Shown: positions 26,365-36,452 of the stretch, piece after piece | Position numbering within the stretch: position 1 is the first letter of the stretch | Layout: every line of letters begins with the position of its first letter | DNA from: Rhodanobacter sp. A1T4 | GTDB lineage: Bacteria > Pseudomonadota > Gammaproteobacteria > Xanthomonadales > Rhodanobacteraceae | Length of the DNA: 64,000 bases | Assembly (NCBI RefSeq): GCF_014207185.1 | Contig: NZ_JACHCP010000002.1 | Span: 496,001 to 560,000, forward strand | Direction of reading: 5' to 3' | Notes under the pieces: model-generated | What the model was told of the DNA's origin: nothing | The model's database searches: none | What the model saw: only the letters and a program-made list of their open reading frames with translations | Made by a program: the position numbers and the translations under genes

Positions 26365-26736
26365 TTACTTCAGTTCGACAGTGGCGCCGGCAGCTTCGAG
26401 ATCCTTCTTGAACTTCTCTGCGTCTTCCTTCGACACGGCTTCCTTCAGGACGCCACCGGCCTCGGTGAGGTCCTTGGCTTCCTTCAGGCCCAGGCCAGTG
26501 ATGGCGCGGACGGCCTTGATCACGTCGACCTTCTTGGCGCCGGCGGACTTCAGGATCAGGTCAAACTCGGTCTGCGCTTCAGCAGGGGCAGCAGCGGCAG
26601 CGGCCGGACCGGCAGCAGCAACCGGGGCAGCAGCGGACACGCCAAACTTCTCTTCAATCGCCTTGACCAGCTCCATCACTTCCATGAGCGACTTGGCGGC
26701 AACAGCTTCAACGATCTGTTCGTTGGACAGGGACAT
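26365..26736 (-). CDS. rplL: 50S ribosomal protein L7/L12
   Basis: L7/L12 forms the flexible stalk that recruits translation factors. The 123-residue product has the N-terminal dimerisation part ([14 protein letters not shown] [15 protein letters not shown]), an Ala-rich hinge near residues 36 to 55, and the C-terminal domain [20 protein letters not shown]. It lies 46 bases after rplJ. Confidence 0.98.
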   Translation of the reverse strand: MSLSNEQIVEAVAAKSLMEVMELVKAIEEKFGVSAAAPVAAAGPAAAAAAPAEAQTEFDLILKSAGAKKVDVIKAVRAITGLGLKEAKDLTEAGGVLKEAVSKEDAEKFKKDLEAAGATVELK

Positions 26737-26782
26737 TTTATTTACCTCTGGAAATGGGTTTCAGTTTGAATAGAAATCGAAC

Positions 26783-27319
26783 TTAAGCGGGCTCGGCTTC
26801 GACCGGCGCTTCGGCGGCAACTTCGCCACCACCGTCCTGCTTGTCGGCCACGGCCTTGATGGCGCGGGCGAACATCGCAGCAGGCTCGGCCAGCACGCGT
26901 GCCAGCATGGAAAGCGCCTGTTCGCGGGTCGGCAGCGAGGCCAGCACATCAACGTGCTCGGCCGCAAACAGCTTGCCTTCGACCGAGACGATTTTCGCCT
27001 TCAGCTTGTCGTTACTCTTGGAAAATTCCTTGATCAGACGACCGGCAGCACCGGGTTCCTCTGTCGAGAATGCATAAAGCAGCGGACCAACCAGAGAGTC
27101 TTTGACGACCTCGAATTCGGTACCAGCCACAGCGCGCGAAGCGAGCGTGTTCTTGACGACTCTCAAGTACACGCCGGATTCACGGGCCTGCTTGCGCATC
27201 GCGGTCATCTGCGCGACCGTGGTGCCCGCATATTCGGCAGCAATCAAGGAGTGAGCCTTCGAGGCAACTTCTGCCAGTTCGGCAACTACTTCTTGTTTCT
27301 GAGAAAGATTTAGAGCCAT
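26783..27319 (-). CDS. rplJ: 50S ribosomal protein L10
   Basis: L10 anchors the L7/L12 stalk on 23S rRNA and in many bacteria represses its own mRNA. The 178-residue product starts [20 protein letters not shown], and its C-terminal helix carries the L7/L12 docking sites. The last 15 residues (ending [10 protein letters not shown]) are an acidic Ala-rich tail longer than in E. coli L10 (165). Confidence 0.98.
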   Translation of the reverse strand: MALNLSQKQEVVAELAEVASKAHSLIAAEYAGTTVAQMTAMRKQARESGVYLRVVKNTLASRAVAGTEFEVVKDSLVGPLLYAFSTEEPGAAGRLIKEFSKSNDKLKAKIVSVEGKLFAAEHVDVLASLPTREQALSMLARVLAEPAAMFARAIKAVADKQDGGGEVAAEAPVEAEPA

Positions 27320-27666
27320 ATCACTCCTCCAAATGAACTCCGCTTACGGCTCCTGCCGCTTGCGGTCCTGGGCGACGCCGTCCTTGACGTCGGGGGCGCG
27401 AGCGCCCCGGGTGTCGGCCTTTCCAGAACAAATCGAACGATTCCAGAATGGGCAGCACCATCTACGCTGGCCGGATTTGAACAATCCGATTAAGCGACCT
27501 CGCTACCGATAACGGCGATTCCTTGCCATTGCGAGCCTCCTGCCCGTCGTCGTCGTGCGCTGGTCACACCTGCGGTCTTTGACAGCCGTCCCGGCCTTCA
27601 TGCGAAGTCGGAACTGCCCTCAAAAACTGCCTGCGTCAGCTTTCGCTGGCACAGGACTTGATTCTG
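27320..27666 (-). other. Leader between rplA and rplJ, probable L10 autoregulatory site
   Basis: The 347 bases carry no credible gene. A GC-rich stem, GGGGCGC/GCGCCCC at 27393 to 27408, lies about 75 bases before rplJ. The L10 leader at this position folds into a kink-turn structure bound by L10-L12 in many bacteria; the exact structure was not resolved here. A separate rplJ promoter is possible but none was clear. Confidence 0.5.
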
Positions 27667-28374
27667 TTACTTGGCCGCCGTGGTCAGCGTGGAGGTGTCG
27701 ACGGCAACGCCGACGCCCATCGTGCTGGACAACGCAACCTTCTGCAGGAACTGGCCCTTCGCCGTGGACGGCTTGGCCTTCAGCAGATCGGCGATCAGCG
27801 TGTTGAGGTTGTCCGCAAGCTGCGAAGCCTCGAAGCTGGCCTTGCCGATGGTGGCGTGGATGATGCCCGCCTTGTCGTTGCGGAACTTCACCTGGCCGGC
27901 CTTGGCGTTCTTGACGGCCGTGGCGACGTCAGCGGTGACCGAACCATCTTTTGGATTCGGCATCAGACCACGCGGACCGAGCAGCTGGCCGAGCTTGCCG
28001 ACCACGCGCATCGCGTCCGGCGTGGCAATTACACGACCGAAGTCGAGATCGCCAGCCTGCATGCGCTCAGCCAGATCGTCCATGCCAACCGCGTCAGCAC
28101 CAGCGGCCTTGGCGGCCTCAGCCTTCTCACCCGGCGGGCAGAACACGGCAACCTTGACGGTCTTGCCGGTGCCGTGCGGGAGCAGCGAGGAGCCGCGCAC
28201 ACCCTGGTCGGATTTCTTCGCGTCGATACCCAGACGCACAGCCACGTCCACCGACTCGGCGAACTTGGCCTTGGCGTTGTCCTTGATGATCTTCAGCGCT
28301 TCATCTAGGCCATAGAACTTGCCCAGCTGCACCGCGCCCTGCGCGGCCTTCATACGTTTTGTGAGCTTCGTCAT
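27667..28374 (-). CDS. rplA: 50S ribosomal protein L1
   Basis: The 235-residue product has the L1 signature region around [20 protein letters not shown] and [20 protein letters not shown] at the start. L1 forms the mobile stalk that ejects E-site tRNA and, in E. coli, represses the rplKA mRNA. It starts four bases after the rplK stop. Confidence 0.98.
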   Translation of the reverse strand: MTKLTKRMKAAQGAVQLGKFYGLDEALKIIKDNAKAKFAESVDVAVRLGIDAKKSDQGVRGSSLLPHGTGKTVKVAVFCPPGEKAEAAKAAGADAVGMDDLAERMQAGDLDFGRVIATPDAMRVVGKLGQLLGPRGLMPNPKDGSVTADVATAVKNAKAGQVKFRNDKAGIIHATIGKASFEASQLADNLNTLIADLLKAKPSTAKGQFLQKVALSSTMGVGVAVDTSTLTTAAK

Positions 28375-28377
28375 GTC

Positions 28378-28806
28378 TTAACCCTCCACTACCAAGCCCA
28401 TGGAACGGGCGCTACCGGCGATCGTACGGACCGCAGCTTCGAGTTCAGCCGCTGTCAGATCCGCGCTCTTCTGCTTGGCGATCTCTTCGAGCTGCGCCCG
28501 AGTGACCTTGCCAACCTTGTCGGTATTCGGCTTGGGCGAACCCTTGGCCGTGTTGGTCAGCTTCTTCAACCAGAAAGTGGCCGGAGAAGTCTTCATCGCG
28601 AAGGTGAAACTGCGGTCGGAGTAAGCGGTGATGACGACCGGAATCGGCGCACCAGGCTCCATTTTCTGCGTGGCAGCATTGAACGCCTTGCAGAACTCCA
28701 TGATGTTCAGGCCGCGCTGACCGAGGGCAGGACCCACCGGCGGCGACGGATTGGCCTGACCAGCCTTGACCTGCAGCTTGATATAACCAGTTACTTTCTT
28801 TGCCAT
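28378..28806 (-). CDS. rplK: 50S ribosomal protein L11
   Basis: The 142-residue product equals E. coli L11. It has the proline-rich [20 protein letters not shown] and the C-terminal RNA-binding segment ending [17 protein letters not shown]11 forms the GTPase-associated centre and is required for RelA activation. It is the first ribosomal protein gene after the predicted promoter. Confidence 0.98.
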   Translation of the reverse strand: MAKKVTGYIKLQVKAGQANPSPPVGPALGQRGLNIMEFCKAFNAATQKMEPGAPIPVVITAYSDRSFTFAMKTSPATFWLKKLTNTAKGSPKPNTDKVGKVTRAQLEEIAKQKSADLTAAELEAAVRTIAGSARSMGLVVEG

Positions 28807-28942
28807 TGCGTTTTTCCTCGCGAGTCCAGGCGCCTTGCGGCTCCTCGCTGTTCACCGATCCATGGATGGAAGGAAGGTTCGCCTCTTGCAAACCCTGAAA
28901 CACGGGCACGCCGAGATCGTGAGACCTCGACGTGAACCGCGC

Positions 28943-28971
28943 AGTATAGAGATTGATAAGGCTTTCAGCAA
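28943..28971 (-). promoter_or_regulatory. Predicted promoter of the rplKAJL-rpoBC cluster
   Basis: On the minus strand TTGCTG and TATACT are spaced by 17 bases; the -10 matches five of six consensus positions. The site lies in the 208-base gap between nusG and rplK, where E. coli also has the L11 promoter. Confidence 0.6.
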
Positions 28972-29014
28972 GCCCCGTGCCAAGACACGCCTTTGGTGAT
29001 CAAGCCGGCTTTGA

Positions 29015-29575
29015 TCAGGCTTTCTCGACCTGACCGAATTCCAGCTCAACCGGGGTCGACCGACCGAAGATCAGCACCGCAACGCGCAGGCGACTCTTCT
29101 CGTAATTGACTTCCTCGACCACACCGTTGAAATCGTTGAACGGGCCTTCGGTGACGCGAACCATCTCGCCCGGCTCGAACAGCACCTTGGGCCGCGGCTT
29201 CTCGACACCTTCACGAACCCGGCTAAGGATGGCCTCGGCTTCACTGTCCTTGATCGGCAGCGGACGATCCGCCGTACCGCCGATGAAGCCCATGACCTTC
29301 GGCGTTTCCTTGATCAGATGCCAGCATTCGTCGTCGATCCGCGGCGATTTGCCTTCGGTATTCGTCTCGATCTGCACCAACACATAGCCAGGGAAGAATT
29401 TGCGCTCGCTGCGACGCTTCTGGCCGCCGCGCATTTCGATGACTTCTTCGGTCGGCACCAGCACTTCGCCGAACTTCTCTTCCATCTCGGCGCGCTTGAT
29501 GCGCTCGTCAAGGGAACGCTTCACCTGATTCTCGAAACCCGAATAGGCGTGCACCACGTACCAACGCTTGCTCAT
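29015..29575 (-). CDS. nusG: Transcription termination/antitermination factor NusG
   Basis: The 186-residue product starts [20 protein letters not shown], has the NGN domain over about the first 120 residues and a C-terminal KOW domain ([20 protein letters not shown]). NusG binds the polymerase clamp and links it to Rho or to S10. The ATG follows GAGGTGG; an upstream GTG would add three residues. It lies 10 bases after secE. Confidence 0.98.
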   Translation of the reverse strand: MSKRWYVVHAYSGFENQVKRSLDERIKRAEMEEKFGEVLVPTEEVIEMRGGQKRRSERKFFPGYVLVQIETNTEGKSPRIDDECWHLIKETPKVMGFIGGTADRPLPIKDSEAEAILSRVREGVEKPRPKVLFEPGEMVRVTEGPFNDFNGVVEEVNYEKSRLRVAVLIFGRSTPVELEFGQVEKA

Positions 29576-29585
29576 GTTTTCCACC

Positions 29586-29984
29586 TCAGGTACCCAACTT
29601 GAGCAGCCAGTCGAGGATGACCGACTTCAGAATCAGATCGATCAGACCCAGCAACAACGAAAGAACCACTACCACGACAATGATGATGCCGGTGGTCTTG
29701 ATCGTCTCGTCCTTGGTCGGCCAGACGACCTTGCGCAATTCGAACTGCGATTCGCCGATGAAATTGCGCACCCGCCGGCCCAGCGCCGTAAATGCCGCAA
29801 TGGCCAGCGCAATGACCAGCGCTGCCAGCACGCCAAGCAAGCGCACGGAGGATGGGATGCTGGCGTCGTTGCCGAACCAGGAATAGGCGAAGATGCCGCC
29901 AACCAGTATCAGCCCCGCCAGCACCAGCTTGGCAACATCGGCGGCATTCGTGCCTTTGGGCTGCTGTTCTGCCTTGGTATTCAT
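29586..29984 (-). CDS. secE: Sec translocon subunit SecE
   Basis: SecE clamps the SecY channel. The 132-residue product has three hydrophobic segments, near residues 19 to 38, 44 to 65 and 100 to 125, as in the E. coli three-helix form. The conserved cytosolic helix is seen as [20 protein letters not shown] before the last membrane segment. It precedes nusG, as in most bacteria. Confidence 0.97.
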   Translation of the reverse strand: MNTKAEQQPKGTNAADVAKLVLAGLILVGGIFAYSWFGNDASIPSSVRLLGVLAALVIALAIAAFTALGRRVRNFIGESQFELRKVVWPTKDETIKTTGIIIVVVVVLSLLLGLIDLILKSVILDWLLKLGT

Positions 29985-30065
29985 GCACAGTGATCAAGTG
30001 TCAGCAGCATGCCGGCCCATGCGGGCGGCCTTGCCATCGTCACCCGTCATCGATCCTCGGGAAAG

Positions 30066-30141
<76 letters not shown>

Positions 30142-30167
30142 ACATGACTTGAACTTTAAAACACGAC

Positions 30168-30192
30168 GGCGAGCGGATGAAGTCCGCTCGCC
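30168..30192 (-). terminator. Intrinsic terminator after tuf copy 2
   Basis: A perfect ten-base stem GGCGAGCGGA/TCCGCTCGCC with a five-base loop is followed on the transcribed strand by GTCGTGTTTTAAAG. It lies downstream of the tuf 3' hairpins and before tRNA-Trp, and probably ends much of the tRNA-tuf transcript. Confidence 0.7.
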
Positions 30193-30204
30193 CCGTGAAC
30201 TGTA

Positions 30205-31464
30205 ATTTCAGCCATCCTCCCTGATGGCAGAGCTAAGTCCGGCATCCATGCCGGACTCTTCATAAGTGCAGCTTACTTGAGAACTTTCGCCACGACACCC
30301 GCGCCGACGGTACGACCGCCTTCACGGATGGCGAAACGCAGGCCTTCGTCCATCGCGATCGGGTGGATCAGGCTCACCACCATCTTCACGTTGTCACCCG
30401 GCATCACCATTTCCACGCCCTCGGGCAGCTCGCAAGCGCCGGTGACGTCGGTGGTACGGAAGTAAAACTGCGGACGGTAGCCCTTGAAGAACGGCGTATG
30501 ACGGCCACCCTCGTCCTTCGACAGCACATACACCTCGGCCTCGAAGTCCGTGTGCGGGGTGATCGTGCCCGGCTTGGCCAATACCTGGCCGCGCTCGACG
30601 TCGTCACGCTTCAGGCCGCGCAGCAGCAGACCGGCGTTGTCGCCTGCCTGACCCTGATCCAGCAGCTTGCGGAACATTTCCACGCCGGTCACGGTGGTCT
30701 TCTGCGTGTTGCGGATACCGACCACTTCAATTTCGTCGCCGACCTTGATGATGCCGCGCTCGATACGGCCGGTCACCACGGTGCCGCGGCCGGAGATCGA
30801 GAACACGTCTTCGACCGGCATCAGGAACGGCTTGTCGATCACGCGCACCGGCTCAGGGATGTAGCTGTCCAGCGCATCGACCAGCTTGATGATCGACGGC
30901 ACGCCGATTTCGCTCTGATCACCTTCCAGCGCCAGCTTGGCCGAACCGTGGATCATCGGGGTGTCGTCGCCCGGGAAGTCGTACTTGGTCAGCAGCTCGC
31001 GCACTTCCATTTCGACCAGCTCGAGCAGCTCGGCGTCGTCGACCATGTCCGCCTTGTTCAGGTAGACCACGATGAACGGCACGCCCACCTGACGCGACAG
31101 CAGAATGTGCTCGCGCGTCTGCGGCATCGGGCCGTCAGCGGCCGAACACACCAGGATCGCACCGTCCATCTGCGCCGCACCCGTGATCATGTTCTTCACA
31201 TAATCCGCATGGCCCGGGCAGTCGACGTGCGCGTAGTGACGCAGCGGCGACTCGTATTCCACGTGGGCGGTCGAGATCGTGATGCCACGTGCCTTCTCTT
31301 CCGGCGCCGCGTCAATCGCGTCATAGGCCTTGAACTCGCCACCGAAACGTTCTGCACCGACTTTCGTCAGCGCCGCCGTCAGCGTCGTCTTGCCGTGATC
31401 CACGTGACCAATCGTGCCGACGTTGACGTGCGGCTTGGTGCGTTCGAATTTACCCTTTGCCATG
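30205..31464. repeat. 1260-base direct repeat, copy 2 (tuf plus 3' hairpins)
   Basis: This is the second copy of the tuf repeat, in the same orientation as copy 1. It ends one base before the tuf start codon, where the flanks become unrelated, and reaches 68 bases past the stop. Position 30238 is T where copy 1 has C, between the two 3' hairpins. Confidence 0.93.
30273..31463 (-). CDS. tuf: Elongation factor Tu, copy 2
   Basis: The 396-residue product is identical to copy 1, with [17 protein letters not shown] and NKADM. This copy is cotranscribed with tRNA-Tyr, tRNA-Gly and tRNA-Thr, matching the tufB context of E. coli. Its 5' flank differs entirely from copy 1, so expression control of the two copies is separate while the protein is kept the same. 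Confidence 0.98.
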   Translation of the reverse strand: MAKGKFERTKPHVNVGTIGHVDHGKTTLTAALTKVGAERFGGEFKAYDAIDAAPEEKARGITISTAHVEYESPLRHYAHVDCPGHADYVKNMITGAAQMDGAILVCSAADGPMPQTREHILLSRQVGVPFIVVYLNKADMVDDAELLELVEMEVRELLTKYDFPGDDTPMIHGSAKLALEGDQSEIGVPSIIKLVDALDSYIPEPVRVIDKPFLMPVEDVFSISGRGTVVTGRIERGIIKVGDEIEVVGIRNTQKTTVTGVEMFRKLLDQGQAGDNAGLLLRGLKRDDVERGQVLAKPGTITPHTDFEAEVYVLSKDEGGRHTPFFKGYRPQFYFRTTDVTGACELPEGVEMVMPGDNVKMVVSLIHPIAMDEGLRFAIREGGRTVGAGVVAKVLK

Positions 31465-31545
31465 CGCGCTAAACCCCGATGGAGTCAATCAATTGAAGGA
31501 AAAAACCGTCCGTATATGGCCGAAGCTTCTACGGTCGCAGTGAAA

Positions 31546-31621
<76 letters not shown>

Positions 31622-31647
31622 GTTTTTTAACGCAGCGCGAGAGCCAA

Positions 31648-31721
31648 TGGAGCGGAAGGCGGGAATCGAACCCGCGTAATCAGTTTGGAAAACTGATGTT
31701 CTACCATTGAACTACTCCCGC
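31648..31721 (-). tRNA. trnG: tRNA-Gly (anticodon TCC)
   Basis: The 74-base cloverleaf has acceptor GCGGGAG with CTTCCGC (one G-U), anticodon stem CAGTT/AACTG with TCC in the loop, T arm GGTTCGATTCC and encoded CCA. It lies between tRNA-Tyr and tRNA-Thr. Confidence 0.97.
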
Positions 31722-31937
31722 CCTGCGCGGAACTCGCTTGATAAAAAAGATCGATCGCCTGGTCCGCCACGAACCAACCAACCCAGCTCCTTCATCCGGG
31801 CCGCGCCGCTTTCGCGTCGCGATCAAGATTGCTTCCATGCAACCCTGTTGAATCTTTTCTCTTCATCGCGACCAAGGTCGCTTTGTCGAAAACTTTAACT
31901 TTTCGCCACTCTCGAACTTTCAGAGTGGTATCCAAGC

Positions 31938-32023
31938 TGGTGGAGGGAGGTGGATTCGAACCACCGAAGGCGTAAGCCAGCAGATTTACAGTCTGCCCCC
32001 GTTGGCCGCTTGGGTATCCCTCC
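31938..32023 (-). tRNA. trnY: tRNA-Tyr (anticodon GTA)
   Basis: The 86-base tRNA has acceptor GGAGGGA with TCCCTCC, anticodon loop CTGTAAA, a long variable arm as expected for class II tRNA, and encoded CCA. It is first in the Tyr-Gly-Thr-tuf transcript. The 216 bases between it and tRNA-Gly hold nothing recognised. Confidence 0.97.
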
Positions 32024-32037
32024 AACAAAGAACGCGT

Positions 32038-32066
32038 ATTGTGTGGATCGGGCCTTGAGCTGTCAA
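32038..32066 (-). promoter_or_regulatory. Strong predicted promoter of the tRNA-tuf operon
   Basis: A perfect TTGACA is followed after 17 bases by CACAAT (four of six) and a GC-rich discriminator ACGCG before tRNA-Tyr. A GC-rich discriminator is typical of stringently controlled stable-RNA promoters. Confidence 0.75.
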
Positions 32067-32126
32067 CACCTTGCGCACTCGGATACGCATGATTGGCGCA
32101 CTATTTCAGCCCAGCCGACGCAGAAA

Positions 32127-32615
32127 TCAGCCTGCTGACGACGCCTGGATATCGATCAGCTGCTCCATTCCCTTGGACAATTCCAGCAGCTGTTTTGCCT
32201 GCAGCTGCAGGCGGCGCTCGTTGTCGTCGCGCGGTTCCCAGCGCGGCACAGCCGTGGGCTTGCCATCGGGACTATCCAGCGCCACGAATACCATCACGCA
32301 GCTGGTCGCCAGACGCTGCTCGTCCTTGCGCAGATCGCGCGCCAGCACGTCCACCGCCATGTGCATGCTCGATGTGCCGGTATGAATCAATCGCGCCCGC
32401 ACGGTCACCAGGTCGCCAATCAGGATCGGCGCCACAAACTGGATGCCGCTGACCGACGCGGTGACGCAGTACGCCCCGCTCCAGCCTACCGCGCAGGCGT
32501 AGCCAGCCTGGTCGATCCATTTCATCGCCATACCGCCGTGCACCTTGCCGCCGAAATTCACGTCGGTGGGTTGGGCGAGAAAACGGAACGTTACTTCGTG
32601 CTGCTGGCCTGACAT
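32127..32615 (-). CDS. Hot-dog fold acyl-CoA thioesterase
   Basis: The 162-residue product resembles cytosolic acyl-CoA hydrolases of the YciA/ACOT type, which cleave acyl-CoA to free acid and CoA. The family region is visible as FLAQPTDVNFGGKVHGGMAM followed by KWIDQAGYACA, and the core strand part by LIGDLVTVRARLIHTGTSSM. Substrate chain length cannot be told from sequence. It stands alone between the tRNA promoter and ychF. Confidence 0.88.
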   Translation of the reverse strand: MSGQQHEVTFRFLAQPTDVNFGGKVHGGMAMKWIDQAGYACAVGWSGAYCVTASVSGIQFVAPILIGDLVTVRARLIHTGTSSMHMAVDVLARDLRKDEQRLATSCVMVFVALDSPDGKPTAVPRWEPRDDNERRLQLQAKQLLELSKGMEQLIDIQASSAG

Positions 32616-32664
32616 GAAAACTCCGGCAGATGATCGAAAAGAATTTACCTATGACTGAAGCAGA

Positions 32665-33756
32665 TCAAACGTTGAACAGGAAGTTCAGCACATCACCATC
32701 CTTGACGACATAGTCCTTGCCCTCGGCGCGCATCTTGCCCGCTTCCTTGGCGCCCTGCTCACCGCGATAGCGAATGAAATCGTCGAAGCCGATCGTCTGC
32801 GCACGAATGAATCCGCGCTCGAAATCGGTATGGATCACACCAGCCGCCTGCGGCGCGGTATCGCCGATATGGATGGTCCAGGCACGTACTTCCTTGACGC
32901 CAGCGGTGAAGTACGTCTGCAGTCCGAGCAGCCCGAATGCGGCGCGCGCCAGCCGATTGAGGCCCGGCTCCTGCAAACCCATTTCAGCGAGAAATTCCGC
33001 CTTGTCGGCATCATCCAGCTCGGCCATGTCCGACTCGATCGCCGCACAGACAGCGACCACTGGCGCACCCTCGATCGCCGCGTGTTCGCGTACCTTGTCG
33101 AGTAGCGGGTTGTTCTCGAAGCCGTCCTCGGCCACGTTGGCCACATACATCGCCGGCTTGATGGTCAACAGCGACAGCGGCTTGAGCGCCAGCCGTTCTT
33201 CATCCGACAGCGGTGCGGAGCGCGCCGGATTGCCCTGATCCAGATGCGGCACCACCTTTTCCAGCGCGGCGACCATCAGCTTGGCATCTTTGTCGCCAGC
33301 TCTGGCCTTTTTCTGTTCCCGCTGCAGCGCCTTGTCAGCCGTGGCGAGATCGGCCAGCGCCAGCTCGGTGCCGATCACGATGATGTCGTCGAGCGGATCG
33401 ATGCGACCGGCAACATGCACGATGTTGTCGTCGTTGAAGCAACGCACCACATTGACGATGGCATCGGTCTCACGAATGTTGGCCAGGAACTGGTTGCCAA
33501 GCCCCTCGCCTTTCGACGCACCCGCCACCAGTCCGGCGATATCGACGAACTCGACGATGGCCGAGACGATCTTTTGCGGCTTGACGATCTCGGAAAGCTG
33601 AGCCAGTCGCGCATCCGGCACCTCCACGATGCCCACGTTGGGCTCGATGGTGCAGAACGGATAGTTCGCCGCCTCGATACCTGCCTTGGTCAGCGCATTG
33701 AACAGGGTGGATTTGCCAACGTTAGGCAGGCCGACGATGCCGCATTTGATGCCCAT
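32665..33756 (-). CDS. ychF: Ribosome-associated ATPase YchF/OLA1
   Basis: The 363-residue protein is an Obg-family P-loop protein that prefers ATP. The P loop is [14 protein letters not shown], and the switch region includes [25 protein letters not shown] takes the place of the NKxD motif, as is normal in YchF. A C-terminal TGS domain ends [17 protein letters not shown]. It follows pth with an 81-base gap. Confidence 0.97.
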   Translation of the reverse strand: MGIKCGIVGLPNVGKSTLFNALTKAGIEAANYPFCTIEPNVGIVEVPDARLAQLSEIVKPQKIVSAIVEFVDIAGLVAGASKGEGLGNQFLANIRETDAIVNVVRCFNDDNIVHVAGRIDPLDDIIVIGTELALADLATADKALQREQKKARAGDKDAKLMVAALEKVVPHLDQGNPARSAPLSDEERLALKPLSLLTIKPAMYVANVAEDGFENNPLLDKVREHAAIEGAPVVAVCAAIESDMAELDDADKAEFLAEMGLQEPGLNRLARAAFGLLGLQTYFTAGVKEVRAWTIHIGDTAPQAAGVIHTDFERGFIRAQTIGFDDFIRYRGEQGAKEAGKMRAEGKDYVVKDGDVLNFLFNV

Positions 33757-33837
33757 GATGATTCCGTACCGTGAAACGTGAGGCGCAAATCGATCCGGTG
33801 GCTCGGCTTGCGTATCGCGTCTGCTATTGAGTGAAGC

Positions 33838-34434
33838 CTATTTTTTCGACTCGACGTTTTCTGCACTGTGCAGCTGATGCATCGCCCTCTCGAACTCACC
33901 GCTGACCGCCAGCGGCAACACATCCAGCGCACGGCCAATACCGACAAGCATCGCATCTTCATCCGCCGCCGATGGCCGGCCCAGCACCCAAGGCGTGACT
34001 TGATCCCGATGTCCGGGATGACCGATACCCACGCGCAGGCGATGAAATTTGCCGTGTCCGAGATGCGCCATGATGTCGCGCAAACCATTCTGGCCGCCGT
34101 GACCACCGTCGAACTTGACCCGCACGATGCCAGGAGGCAGATCCAGATCGTCATGCGCCACCAGACACTGCTCCGGCTCGATCTTGTAGTAGCGCAGCGC
34201 CGAGATCACCGCGATGCCGCTTTTATTCATGAACGTCGCCGGCTTCAACAACCAGACCGACTCGTTGCCAATGCTCACCTTGCAGGCTTCGCCATGCAGC
34301 TTGCCGTCGAAACCGAACCGCTGGCCCTGAGCATTCGCCAGGGCATCAACAAGCCAGAACCCGGCGTTGTGCCGGGTTCGGAGGTATTCGGCACCGGGAT
34401 TGCCCAGCCCGATAATAAGTCGCAGACCCGCCAT
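33838..34434 (-). CDS. pth: Peptidyl-tRNA hydrolase
   Basis: Pth recycles peptidyl-tRNA released from stalled ribosomes. The 198-residue product has IIGLGNPGAEYLRTRHNAGF with the catalytic His22, plus the conserved HDDLDLPPG and GGHGGQNGLRDI segments. The ATG chosen matches the family start; a TTG four codons upstream is possible. It follows rplY, the common rplY-pth-ychF order. Confidence 0.97.
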   Translation of the reverse strand: MAGLRLIIGLGNPGAEYLRTRHNAGFWLVDALANAQGQRFGFDGKLHGEACKVSIGNESVWLLKPATFMNKSGIAVISALRYYKIEPEQCLVAHDDLDLPPGIVRVKFDGGHGGQNGLRDIMAHLGHGKFHRLRVGIGHPGHRDQVTPWVLGRPSAADEDAMLVGIGRALDVLPLAVSGEFERAMHQLHSAENVESKK

Positions 34435-34450
34435 AACGGAAGGCAAGCAG

Positions 34451-34482
34451 TGCAGCCCGCACCAGCGAAGGTGCGGGCTGCA
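34451..34482. terminator. Long perfect stem between rplY and pth
   Basis: Thirteen complementary bases on each side (TGCAGCCCGCACC and its complement) enclose a six-base loop. No T-run follows in the rplY direction, so it could stabilise the rplY 3' end or reduce read-through into pth without acting as a complete terminator. Confidence 0.6.
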
Positions 34483-34487
34483 ACGGC

Positions 34488-35171
34488 TTACTTCTTGTCG
34501 TCCTTCTTGGCGTCGCCAGCAGGCTTGGCGGCGGCCGGCTTGGCAGCAGCAGCGTCGCCTTCAGCGGCTTCCGGCGTTTCGTCCACTTCTTCCTGCACGA
34601 ACATCACGGTGACCACGGCGATATCGTGATCTTCGCCCAGCGCCAACGCCGGAATCTCGACGTTCGCCGGCAGCGTCAGCTGCGACAGATGGATGATGTC
34701 GCCTTCCTTCAGCTTGCCCAGATCGAGCTCGATGAACTCCGGCAGATCCTTCGGCAGGCAGGAGACTTCGACTTCCGTCAGGTTGTGCGAAATAACCACA
34801 CCGGAGGTCTTGCCGGCGGGCGAGGATTCCTGATTGAGGAAGTGCAGCGGAACGTTGACGCGAATGACTTCGTTCTCGTTGATGCGCAGGAAATCCATAT
34901 GCATCATCAGCTGCTTGAACGGGTGCTTCTGCCAGTCACGCACCAGCACCTTCTGCACCTTGCCATCGACGTTGAGATCGAGCACCGAGGAGAAGAACCA
35001 CTCGTGCTTGGCGGCAAGCAGAATGGTGTTGTGTTCGATCTGGATGCTCTCCGGATCCTTGCCAGCGCCGTAAACGACGGCAGGCACAAAGCTCGCATGA
35101 CGCAGGCGGCGGCTCGCACCTTTCCCCTCGTCCTTGCGGCTCTGCGCCTTGATTTCGTGTGTCTTAGCCAT
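34488..35171 (-). CDS. rplY: 50S ribosomal protein L25, long Ctc type
   Basis: The 227-residue product has the N-terminal 5S rRNA-binding L25 domain (residues 1 to about 95, RKDEGKGASRRLRHASFVPA) and a C-terminal Ctc/TL5 beta domain to about residue 190. The tail is rich in Ala, Pro and Lys. E. coli L25 is only the first domain. It lies 133 bases after prs. Confidence 0.96.
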   Translation of the reverse strand: MAKTHEIKAQSRKDEGKGASRRLRHASFVPAVVYGAGKDPESIQIEHNTILLAAKHEWFFSSVLDLNVDGKVQKVLVRDWQKHPFKQLMMHMDFLRINENEVIRVNVPLHFLNQESSPAGKTSGVVISHNLTEVEVSCLPKDLPEFIELDLGKLKEGDIIHLSQLTLPANVEIPALALGEDHDIAVVTVMFVQEEVDETPEAAEGDAAAAKPAAAKPAGDAKKDDKK

Positions 35172-35304
35172 GTTGGTATTGCCTTAGTTGGGTAATGACC
35201 GCTTCGCAGCGGCCGATTGACTTTCCCGCGACCAGAAAAGTCGATGGTGCGGTGACCGATGCCACCGCGTTTGAAGCCGGATAGTGTGAATCAACTCGTG
35301 TGAA

Positions 35305-36264
35305 TCAATCCACGTACAACGAACTCACCGACTCGCCAAAGGCGATTCGGCGAATGGTTTCTGCCAGGAGTTCGGCAACCGAGAGCTGGCGAATCTTGGC
35401 GCAGGCCTGCACTTGCGGGCTCAGCGGCAACGTATTGGTGACAATCAGCTGATCGAGCTGGGAGCCTTCGATATTGCTGACTGCCGCGCCCGAAAGCACC
35501 GGATGCACGCAATAGGCAACCACCTTGCGGGCACCGCGCTCCTTCAGCGCAGCGGCTGCCGCGCACAGCGTACCGGCGGTGTCGACGATGTCGTCGATCA
35601 ACACACAAGTCTTGCCGTTCACGTCACCGATGATGTTCATCACCGTCGCCACATTGGCCTTCGGCCGACGCTTGTCGATGATGGCCAGGTCCGCATCATC
35701 CAGCCGCTTGGCCAGTGCGCGAGCGCGCACCACACCGCCCACGTCCGGACTGACCACGATCACGTCGTCCATGCTGTGGTGGCGCCAGATATCCGCCAAT
35801 AGCACCGGTGAGGCATACACATTGTCGACCGGAATATCGAAAAAACCCTGAATCTGGTCGGCGTGCAGATCCACCGTCAGTACCCGATCGATACCTGCGG
35901 CGCCAATCATCCGGGCAGCCAGCTTGGCGGTAATCGGCACGCGCGCCGAGCGGGGCCGACGATCCTGCCGCGCATAGCCGAAATACGGAATCACCGCCGT
36001 CACGCTCATGGCGGAAGCGCGCTTCAGCGCATCGGCCAACGCCAGCAACTCGAACAGATTCTCCGCACTCGGTGCACCGGTGGGCTGGATCACGAACACT
36101 TCCTGCCGCCGAACGTTTTCCTCGATTTCGATCTGCACTTCGCCGTCGCTGAACGTGCTGACCAGTGCCTTGCCCAGCGGTACGCCGAGGCGATGGGCAA
36201 CATCCTCCGACAGCGCGCGGTGCGCATTGCCGGTAAACAGCATCATCGGGGTGGACGTGTCCAC
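35305..36264 (-). CDS. prs: Ribose-phosphate pyrophosphokinase
   Basis: The enzyme makes PRPP from ribose 5-phosphate and ATP for nucleotide, His and Trp synthesis. The 319-residue product has the metal-binding [12 protein letters not shown] and the PRPP loop [12 protein letters not shown]. It starts [20 protein letters not shown]. Length is typical of class I enzymes. It is next to tRNA-Gln. Confidence 0.97.
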   Translation of the reverse strand: MDTSTPMMLFTGNAHRALSEDVAHRLGVPLGKALVSTFSDGEVQIEIEENVRRQEVFVIQPTGAPSAENLFELLALADALKRASAMSVTAVIPYFGYARQDRRPRSARVPITAKLAARMIGAAGIDRVLTVDLHADQIQGFFDIPVDNVYASPVLLADIWRHHSMDDVIVVSPDVGGVVRARALAKRLDDADLAIIDKRRPKANVATVMNIIGDVNGKTCVLIDDIVDTAGTLCAAAAALKERGARKVVAYCVHPVLSGAAVSNIEGSQLDQLIVTNTLPLSPQVQACAKIRQLSVAELLAETIRRIAFGESVSSLYVD

Positions 36265-36295
36265 AGTATTACCTCAGAACTCAAGCCATCAGGAA

Positions 36296-36372
36296 TGGCT
36301 GGGGCGGCAGGATTCGAACCTGCGTATGCGGGAATCAAAATCCCGTGCCTTAACCAGCTTGGCGACGCCCCA
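36296..36372 (-). tRNA. trnQ: tRNA-Gln (anticodon TTG)
   Basis: The 77-base cloverleaf has acceptor TGGGGCG with CGCCCCA, anticodon stem CGGGA/TCCCG enclosing TTTTGAT, T arm GGTTCGAATCC and encoded CCA. It lies between ispE and prs. Confidence 0.97.
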
Positions 36373-36452
36373 GTATTAGGTGTGTTCGATTGTGCTTTTG
36401 TTCGTACTCGTTTGGCTTCGCCATGCCGCCAGCGATTGCCGAATTATTGATT

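Noticed and set aside
28998..29024. Inverted repeat TGATCAAGCC/GGCTTTGATCA at the nusG stop
   Set aside because: It is imperfect, overlaps the stop codon region and lacks a T-run, so it was not called as a terminator.
31792..32028. A 78-codon minus-strand frame over tRNA-Tyr
   Set aside because: It reads through a clear class II tRNA gene and its flank, so coding is not credible.
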